From Halichondria panicea (Eukaryota; Porifera; Demospongiae; Suberitida; Halichondriidae): a DNA stretch of 64,000 nucleotides. The position numbers were made by a program, and so were the translations under genes. How positions within the stretch are numbered: position 1 is the first letter of the stretch; each line of letters opens with the position of its first letter. The stretch is taken from positions 14,194,198-14,258,197 of the forward strand of contig NC_087377.1 of assembly GCF_963675165.1 (NCBI RefSeq), read 5' to 3'. Positions 56,061 to 64,000 of this stretch are shown here, in pieces. The notes beneath the pieces are model-generated. The model saw only the letters and a program-made list of their open reading frames with translations, was not told the origin of the DNA and searched no databases.

Positions 56061-59000
56061 ATGAAGTATCATGCAAGACACTTTGTGATCTTTCTGCTAA
56101 GCTGGTTACACTACTGTCAAGGTATGTTTAATGATCGATTATACTCCGAGTACTCTTTATTGACTTGTGTATATAGGAACCTCAGTAAGTGTAATTACGG
56201 ATGATGGAAAAGATACACTTTCTGGTTCGTACTGTCCTACTACTGTTAAACTTATCTGCAATGTTACAAGTCTTCCTCATTTGCGATGGACGTACAATAC
56301 CAGCAAAAACATAATTGTTATTTTTCACTCGGATAGTGTAGTACGTTATCCAATTGCAGCATTTCCATTTTACCAGTTAACACAATTTAATGTATACAAA
56401 AATAATATGAATCGGACTCTGATTAATGCTTCAACGATCCTCACTGTTGATCTGTCAGATCTGAACAAACAGAATATTGAAATTATTTCTTGTGGTTTTT
56501 CTGCTCTGGACAAGACAGTGCCAGTGAATATCAGCATTTTGCAACCATCCTTTCCTTCTGTCAGCCCCCAAGTTTATACAGCTGTCATTGTATGCTATGA
56601 GTCTGGACTTGTATCTAGTGTAGATGTATCATGGAGAAAATTTCAGGTACATATAATATAATAACTATAGAAAGAAATGCAAATGCAAACCCATGGTTCC
56701 TGTAGCAACCAAATTGTCCTGAATATGAAAATTCCCAAGAATACCTCATCAATGTCACTGGATGTGGGTGGACGTGGCTCAACCACAGTACCTGTCAGGA
56801 TACTATTTGCTCGTCCGTTTTCAGTAATTGTACGGAGAACCTGAGTAAAATTACCCTACAAGCCAAGATCGCTGACATTGAGAGTGGACAAGTAGTTTTT
56901 CCCACATCTGTAGGTGAGGGCATTAATCTAGTAGTTTTTAGATGTATCGGCTTTTTTTACAGATTACAATAATCGGTACTTTAGAGCTGCTGTTAACCAG
57001 TCATCTAGATGCCAAATTCATGTGCAGTGTTTACCCATGAGAGGAGATGTTAGTATACATCAAATGTGTACCATTCGATACACTACAGATCCAGATTATG
57101 GAAATCTATCAAATCCTATCACAACTCTAGTTGGCACAGCACCTGTCTCACTTTCACTTACTACTCCTGGTACCATGTACTACTTTGAGTTCTCTGTGTT
57201 GATGAATGATACCCTGTTGATTGTGGAACGAATACAGTACACGATTACAGAATCAGGAGGTATGGCACGTGATTAAGAGGTTCATGTGTATTCACTTCAA
57301 TTAGCACAAGAAGTTCATGCACTTGTGTTCATTTTCTTACCGTATTACCATACACCTACAGAATCGTTCCAGTTGGGTGCAAGAGAAGGCGTCATCATTG
57401 CCATTACATCAGTTTTCTTAGGATGTTTTACTGTGCACACTACTATCATGATATTGTGCCATTTAAAATTTAGCAGTAAGCAATTCTTGTCACTCAGACG
57501 ATGGTACATAATGATATCATTGCAGGTGATGATCATACTGTTTCCAGATTGAAAAAGTTAATTACTAACAAACGAATTCAAATCTCGATAACACTGATTC
57601 TCCTGGTGCTGTTTATTGGGTGTAGCACTCTGCTGACAACCTTTGCCATTATTTCAAACGGTATATTGGAGTATTAATATTGTGCTAATTTGATAGAATC
57701 AGAGTGTTTAGTATGTGTTTGAGTGTTTTCTTTTCAATAGATATGTGTTTCACAAACCAACAAGTTCCCAACAGTTTGCTTGATGCATTGTTAGTAATTT
57801 CAATCATTGGGATAGCATCCATTCTCCTTTATTGGGTCTCAGTGGGATACACAGTTTATAAACAGAGTACAACAGAAGGTAAGATATTACAGTTGTACAT
57901 GTATAGACTCATATTTTTCATGCAGGAAACAAAACCAAGCTTCAAACAATGTATGTTCTCCCTCAGTAACAATGTTCTGTTTATGTGACATACAATAATT
58001 ATAGGTCTTGTTGCGACAGCAATCTTCACAAGAACAGCAAATCAAAAACGCATGAACGTAATATCCAAGAGGTAATTTGTTTATGGTTTATGATGTAGAT
58101 TGTATTTACGAAGGATATATACCACATGCAGGAAAACTATAACACTCTGAAGCACACCCATAGTTTAAGGCCATCAGACAGACATGACATACAGGACGAA
58201 ATTTACGGGAAACTTGAAGAGGTTTTACTATCATGTATATACTCTCGAATAAATATTAGGGAATAAAATAAGCATTGCATCAATGTCCATTTTTGGTAAA
58301 ATTTAATAATTATTAAGTTTGCCATACAACATCCTATAAAGGTTGGAGACTGGAGAGTTTATAGTCGGCAAAATAACACTGAGAGTCATATTATGTGTTT
58401 TGTCACTTGCATGTGCATGTAATAATTATTTTTTATGGAGACAAATTTTTCAAATAGAATATAATTGGGGGGGCCAGAAGAATAATATTATTTACTCTGT
58501 CAATTTCCCCCCTAAATTAGACATTTGAGTATCTCCCTATGAACGTCAGTGTGTATGAGCCACTGAGGGCTGGAGAAAAATCGCAACCTGTTCATAACGT
58601 AGCCAATGCAAGTTACTCCCATATTGGAAGACAATCAGAACCTGCTGATACTCATGTTCTATGCAACATGCAGATCCATAACATGAGAGTAAGACGTAAT
58701 GTCATAATTATGCATAATATAACCTTGATGAACCTCAGGATGATTACGATGTTCTGGATAGAAATGAGATGTCCTTGTGTACCAGTGCCGATATCCATGA
58801 TCCATGTGAATCGGTGTATGGCAATCTTGATGAGGTAAGCAAAGTCTATATAATAATTATATCCATGCAATTCAAAACTATACGAGCACGCATTTGAAAC
58901 TATTTTTGTCACACAATCTATAGGCCTCCATTGAACCCCATGGTGATGGTGTCTATAGTCAGCTAAGGCCAGGGGAGAAGTCAAGGCCAGTACCAAACAT

Positions 59001-59079
59001 GACTGATTCCAACTACTCCCATGTGGATTTTAAAGAACAAAGTCCAAAGAGACAACATGAACTGAAGAAGCTAGACTAG
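56061..59079 (+). CDS. Receptor gene 3: three-pass Ig/FN3-like receptor with ITIM-like tail
   Basis: Thirteen exons: 56061-56121, 56177-56646, 56706-56913, 56963-57259, 57362-57475, 57526-57660, 57741-57878, 57926-57950, 58005-58071, 58132-58221, 58530-58688, 58739-58834, 58924-59079; 671 residues, no internal stop. Signal peptide (FVIFLLSWLHYCQG), Ig-like domain (SYCP, LIC, LRW, IISCG), FN3-like region with many N-x-S/T, and membrane helices in exons 5 (GVIIAITSVFLGCF), 6 (ISITLILLVLFIG) and 7 (LLVISIIGIASILLYW). The cytoplasmic tail has eight YxxL/I/V motifs: YNTL, YGKL, SVYEPL, YSHI, YDVL, SVYGNL, YSQL, SNYSHV; three fit the strict ITIM consensus. Such motifs recruit SH2 proteins after phosphorylation in known animal receptors; that role here is inferred. 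The exon 11 acceptor (TTTGAG) was chosen because it alone keeps the frame. Confidence 0.85.
58222..58529. other. Intron 10 of receptor gene 3 with repeat remnant
   Basis: This 308-bp intron contains CATCAATGTCCATTTTTGGT and nearby phrases that match the interior of the 2,039-2,375 element. Confidence 0.5.
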
Positions 59080-60124
59080 ACATTTCAAAAAAACTAGATC
59101 TGGTAAATGACTATATAATCAGTTTTTATTATTACTTAACTGAGCTGTATACATGCATGCATTTATAATAGAGAGTACGAACGAAGCATAATAGCCTTGC
59201 ATCAGGTATGCATGTATTTGGAAAGTAACATGACTGAAATCCTGCTTGGTAACTGACCAATTCAAGTGCCTGATCTCATGAGCCACCACTTACCTCGATC
59301 GGAGGCAGCAATACTGCTAAAATTAATGATTAATGTATAATTATATACTAGAACATTAATTGGTGGGTGTTTTAATTTGTTGAATTGGACCATGCAAGTT
59401 CCTAAACACAAGGTATATAAATTATGTACATAATTAAATTTATACTACCTCACGCATGCGTGTATACATTACCCCAAAAAAGGAGTAATGTGTACATTTA
59501 ATTTGTGGACCTATACTGTCACTAAAACGATGTATTTGAAGTTGTAGCTATAAAAATATAGTCCATGTTATAATTTGATCATTTATTTTTGATTTATTGT
59601 GTCAAGCCAAGTATAGTTACTGCATGCAGGTGCCCTCGTGCAACATGCCATACTGGATGACATAATGCCCGAGGGCCGCAATCTAACTTGTTGCCCAATG
59701 ACGTTAAACTCTTCTGAATGGTCGAGTTTTTCCCTGTAATAAAAAGACATGTGTTTTGATTAGATTTGCTGAGTTCCATAGTAAATTCTTAGGTTTTCTT
59801 CCCACAATTAGTGCAAAAGGTAGTAGCCTATAAAATGGAGTTATTATTGAGTGGGATGGTGGGGAATAAGTCCAAAAGCCACTGCATTTACACCCTACAT
59901 GCACTATTGCATGGGTAATATGGACCAGCTAGGCAATTGATCTTATCTGCTCAAATATTGCCTTTTATGTTCAATAGCATACTGAAGATGAAGAAGTTAA
60001 TGATCACTCCTTAATTAATATTAAAGCTTACACTCGCACTCACACAGGGAGTTATTTAGTCTTGCAAGCAGCCATCAAAAGAGGTGAAGGTTTATTCTAT
60101 CAATCCCCTTCGTTTCAATTCCCC
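59080..60124. other. Intergenic stretch between receptor gene 3 and the kinase relic
   Basis: No gene is seen. The short frames on the minus strand (59,594-59,904) have no recognisable motif. Confidence 0.45.
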
Positions 60125-60279
60125 ATGCACCCATTCCCATTTGTAGTGCTATATTTATACAGCTTTGGGTCTGTATATAGAAAGGCATGCCACACGTTGT
60201 GTTCGACGATTGTTTTCTTTTGAAGGATGTTGATGGCATATAGAAACCACCAGTTCTTGTGGCGACTCAGGTAGATCTT
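60125..60279 (-). pseudogene. Relic of the SGK-like kinase N-lobe exon
   Basis: The minus strand translates to IYLSRHKNWWFLYAINILQK and KTIVEHN, then DPKLYKY, lining up with VYLGRHKETGAFYAIKVLQK, EAIIKR and RTKLYFL of the exon at 36,693-36,997. The catalytic Lys is Asn, the middle part is deleted, and NGG is reached only in a worn form. No flanking kinase exon is found. It is a decayed, inverted copy lying between receptor genes 3 and 4. Confidence 0.85.
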
Positions 60280-60916
60280 TGATGGTGCATGGGTGCATGT
60301 GATGCATATATCATGTGTGTGGTGAAAGCCTATAATTATGGCATGGTGAGGGTGTGTGTGTATAATTAAATGACCTGCTTGTTCCATAAGTGCTATTGGA
60401 GTCTCCTTAACCTCCGGCCAGCAGAGGACGCACTCGAACCCGAGAGGTTGGCTCTGCCTTTATACCGCGCCAAGGCTATTATGACGCACTCTCCCCTTTG
60501 AAACACGAGACAGGGGACGTGTCTGTGAGCGCTACAGATCACACTTTTGTTATAATTTATCACCGGAAATGAACTAGAATTTGACTCTCTGTGTGTGTCT
60601 GTTTTTATAATTATTATACCGGTATGTACATTATTGATTGTGACATTATATTTATAAATTCAAGCAGTTCTAGCGACTGCATGCTTTACAAGACGTATAT
60701 TATAGTAATTATAGATGATGATCTATAGTATACGTAATGTACATAGTGATGTACTGATCTATATAATGTATTGTGTTTGTACTGCAGATTATGATCATTT
60801 TATGGTATTAAAATAATGCAACAGGAAGCGTGCACATGCATAATTATGAAAAAGGAGAGTATAGATTCTATATACAGTCATAAGTTAAGCACACACAGAA
60901 TCCAGATGCCTTTATA
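60280..60916. other. Intergenic stretch upstream of receptor gene 4
   Basis: A GC-richer patch at 60,405-60,510 contains, on the minus strand, TTGGCGCGGTA and GGGTTCGAGTGC, which resemble the A and B boxes of tRNA-type promoters, but the spacing is too short for a tRNA. Otherwise nothing is recognised. Confidence 0.35.
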
Positions 60917-63551
60917 ATGGTGAAATATTACTTTCTACTCTTTATTCTAAGCTGGTTACACTACTGCCAAGGTATGTGAAACAATTATAATTATAAATTA
61001 TTCAAGCTAAAAATTATTACAATCCCTTGTGGATGGACAATGAATAATTATAGGAACTTCAGTAAGTGTAATAACGGATGATGGAAAAGACACACTTTCT
61101 GGTTCATACTGTCCAACAACTGTTAAGCTTATCTGCAATGTTACGAATTTTCCTCATTTGCGATGGACGTACAATACCAGCAAAAACATAATTGTTATTT
61201 TTAACTCGGATAGTGTAGTACGCTACCCAATTGCAGCATTTCCATTTTACCAGTTAACACAGTTTAATGTATACAAAAATCATATGAATCGGACTCTGAT
61301 TAATGCTTCAACGATTCTCACTGTTGATCTGTCAGATCTGAACAAACAGAATATTGAAATTATTTCTTGTGGTTTTTCTGCTCTGGACAAGACAGTGCCA
61401 GTGAATATCAGCATTTTGCAACCATCCTTTCCTTCTGTCAGCCCCCAAGTTTATACAGCTGTCATTGTATGCTATGAGTCTGGACTTGTATCTAGTGTAG
61501 ATATATCATGGAGGAAATTTCAGGTACGTATAATATAATAACTATACAGAAAGAAATGCAAATGCAAACCCATGGTTCCTGTAGCAACCGGATTGTCCTG
61601 AATATGAAAATTCCCAAGAATACCTCATCAATGTCACTGGATGTGGGTGGATGTGGCTCAACCACAGTACCTGTCAAGATAATATTTGCTCGTCCGTTTT
61701 CAGTAATTGTACGGAGAACCTGAGTGAAATTACCCTACAAGCCAACGTTGCTGACATTGAGAGTGAACAAGTAGTCTATCCCACATCTGTAGGTGAGAGC
61801 TTTAACTTGGTAGTATTACATTTATCGACCTGTTTTTTTTATTTACAGATTACTATAATCAATATTTCCGACCTGCTGTTAATCAGTCGTCGAGGTGCCA
61901 AATTCATGTTCAGTGCTTACCTATTCATAGATATTTTAGAGGGAATCAAAAGTGTACCATTCGATACACTACAGATCCAGAGTATGGAAATCTATCAAAT
62001 CCTATCATAAATCCTGTTGGCACAATACCTGTCTTACTTTCACGTATCACACCTGGTGCTATGTACTACTTTGAGTTCTCAGTGTTGGTGAATGATACCT
62101 TACTGATCACAGAGAGAATTGAGTACATTACAGAATCAGGAGGTACGGGAATGAAATTTTCTTGAGATAATGCCACTTTAATCAGCAAGATCTTGTCTCA
62201 TAGACGTGTGCATGCTCATTTTATACTGCACACATGCACCTACAGAATTGTTTCAGTTGGGTGCAAGAGAAGGCGTCATAATTGCCATTGCATCAGTTTT
62301 CTTAGGATGCTTTACTGTGCACACTATAATCATATTGTGCTTAAATAGTAAGTATATATATATATACGTTAATTTTTGTCACTCATCAGTATTGGCATAA
62401 TAATAATAGTATTATAATAATTATTGCAGAGGGTCATCCTACAGTTTCCAGGTTCATTTCTAACAAACACATTCAATTCTTGATGACACTGATCCTCTTC
62501 ATGTTCTTTATTGCGTGTGGAACTCTGTTGACAACCTTTGCGATTAATTCAAATGGTGCGTATTGGACTTGTGCCAACTCTCGTTTGCAATACTTTGTGT
62601 GACATTGTTTTTAATACAGATGTGTGTTTATTGAATGAAGAAGTTCCCAACAAATTGCTTGATGCAATGTTAGTACTTTCATGTGTTGGGATAGGAATTC
62701 TTCTCCTCTATTGGGTCTTTAGACGATATAAAATATATAGACAGCATACTAAAGGTAACTTAGAGAGAGTAATTAATATTGTATACATCTTTTCATGCAT
62801 CTTATTTTGTGTATAGGAACCAAAAACAAGCTTGAAAACACGACGTATGTTCTTCCTATGTAGTACAGTTCATTATATTTTAATATAGGTCTCATTGCGA
62901 CTATGCTCTTCATCCGAACACCTCTTCACAAAGAGCTCAATATAACGCTCAAGAGTCACCTGAGGTAATTAAATTGTGTTTCAAATTAAGACAATTTATT
63001 TTGCTATTCAGAAGACACCTGATTCTCAAGAGTGCCAACAATTGCATCCCGAAGGCGTTAATGAAATGGTTCCAATGCCTAAGAAGCCTTCGAATGGCAG
63101 CCAGCTAATGACGACACCTAGTAGGAAATGTCCACCCTCTACACTTCCCAAACAAAGAAAGTTAGGTCAGCATTCCAACACTGTTTTGTACGATGAGGTT
63201 GGTTTAGCGAAAATCAAAGGCAATGTCTCGGATATGACAGAAGTTGAGTTGAAAGCTAACGAGTCTTACGGGCACATAGACAAAAGGTTTTCAACTGCCA
63301 AGAACAACGTGACTGCTTGTCCATTATGTTCAACACCAGCCAGCAAAATCCAGCAAGATTTGTCATTAAGTCATCAGTACAGTGAGATTAAAGCGAAACC
63401 GAAGGGTGAGCATCCTGAGCTGAATGCTATTGAGCAGGAGCAGATAGAGTTGAAGTGTAATCAGTCGTATTGTCAGCTAACAAGTGCTGTGGGTCAGATA
63501 GGAGGATGTGAACCACTGCACGAGTACGACTATATATACGTGGACTCCTAA
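60917..63551 (+). CDS. Receptor gene 4: three-pass Ig/FN3-like receptor with tyrosine-rich tail
   Basis: Ten exons: 60917-60971, 61054-61523, 61585-61792, 61849-62142, 62246-62347, 62430-62555, 62620-62754, 62817-62844, 62889-62964, 63012-63551; 677 residues, no internal stop. It has the same architecture and phases as gene 3: signal peptide (YYFLLFILSWLHYCQG), Ig-like domain (SYCP, LIC, LRW, IISCG), FN3-like region, and three membrane helices (GVIIAIASVFLGCF; FLMTLILFMFFIACG; LDAMLVLSCVGIGILLLYW). The last exon is a single 180-codon tail unlike gene 3, with VLYDEV (strict ITIM), SYGHI, QYSEI, SYCQL and EYDYIYV, plus a CPLC pair. The stop is at 63,549-63,551. An SH2-recruiting signalling receptor is the likely role by analogy. 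Confidence 0.87.
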
Positions 63552-63918
63552 TAACGAGGGATAAGAACCACTGCACAAGCATATCATAAATGGCTATATA
63601 TACATAATTATAAACGAACGGCACCTATATATAGTAACTATATAGTTCATCACACACAATTTCATAAAGGATTGCAATTAATGTATAGCAAACTGAGTAT
63701 AATTCTGTCATCGTAACATCTGAGTGTATTGCATGTGTGTTATCATAATTATATTTGTTGGGAATAATTAAGCTGCTTAAAATAGTCCCTAGAATTCTTT
63801 AGATGTACAGTACAGTACTATGTTTAGCCAGCATTGTTTGTCCATTGCAGACACTCTCACACATGTACACACACCCTCACACCTTGTCATACGTTCACCA
63901 CACATGAACACGATAACA
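63552..63918. other. Spacer after receptor gene 4
   Basis: No exon is recognised; it is AT-rich, followed by a CA-rich ACACTCTCACACATG stretch. Confidence 0.4.
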
Positions 63919-64000
63919 TGTCTAATTGGGTTGGACGCAAGGAAACTGAGGCACCAACGTCCTGCAAAACAAAGATCAAACACATTATGCCCAAGAGAAA
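63919..64000 (+). pseudogene. Second relic of the SGK-like kinase N-lobe exon (cut by window end)
   Basis: Nucleotides TTGGGTTGGACGCAAGGAAA, CTGAGGC, GTCCTGCAAAACAAAG, ATCAAAC and CAAGAGAAA line up in order with CTGGGTCGACACAAGGAAAC, TGGTGC, GTCCTGCAAAAGGAAG, ATCAAAC and CAAAGAGAA of the exon at 36,693. Small deletions and insertions destroy the frame. It is about 370 bp downstream of receptor gene 4 on the same strand and may continue beyond the window. Confidence 0.8.

Noticed and set aside
58550-58688. Acceptor at CGTCAG (58,549) for exon 11 of receptor gene 3
   Set aside because: It would shift the frame into a stop; the acceptor at 58,529 keeps the phase and the SVYEPL motif.
60405-60510. 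tRNA-like A and B boxes on the minus strand
   Set aside because: The distance between the boxes is too short for a tRNA fold and no anticodon arm can be drawn; at best a SINE remnant.

Overview
This is eukaryotic (metazoan) genomic DNA: AT-rich, with many short GT-AG introns, multi-exon genes coding for Ig/FN3-like membrane receptors, an SGK-type kinase, and very dense nested DNA transposons and foldback elements. The gene families (receptors with tyrosine-motif tails, KRBA2/Ginger-like integrase with an Ulp1 protease, R2-type restriction-like endonuclease ORFs) and the repeat style suggest a demosponge such as Amphimedon. That is an inference from pattern, not a verified match.

Layout. 0-6.2 kb: repeats only. 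6.3-8.65 kb: receptor gene 1 (6 exons, Ig + FN3-like ectodomain, one membrane segment, short tail). 8.7-29.1 kb: transposons, giant foldbacks, minisatellites and a 200-base assembly gap, including a two-gene Tc1-like transposon (18.7-21.1 kb) nested in an older repeat. 29.8-42.7 kb: receptor gene 2, whose exons run in frame through an Ig/FN3 ectodomain and three membrane segments into a PX domain and an SGK-like Ser/Thr kinase; the two kinase introns are 4-5 kb and full of transposons. 43-46 kb: foldbacks. 46.1-51.6 kb: a decayed Ginger/KRBA2-like element with a DDE integrase and an Ulp1-family protease. 52-55.1 kb: copies of a CCHC + restriction-like endonuclease ORF, one intact and lying inside a TA-flanked foldback. 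56.1-59.1 and 60.9-63.6 kb: receptor genes 3 and 4, near-identical in their Ig exons, each with three membrane segments and a long tyrosine-rich tail with YxxL/I/V motifs. Decayed copies of the SGK-like kinase exon lie beyond each of them (60.1 kb, minus strand; 63.9 kb, plus strand).

How the genes fit together. All four receptors are on the plus strand and share exon structure and intron phases, so this is a tandem family. Genes 3 and 4 look like tyrosine-phosphorylation receptors (ITIM-like). In gene 2 the tyrosine tail is absent and the reading frame enters a PX-SGK module instead, giving a predicted receptor Ser/Thr kinase that would read phosphoinositides. Kinase-exon relics beside genes 3 and 4 suggest that receptor-kinase linkage is an old property of the duplicated unit. 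The kinase has lost several normally invariant residues, so it may be a pseudokinase. Almost everything else in the window is mobile DNA.
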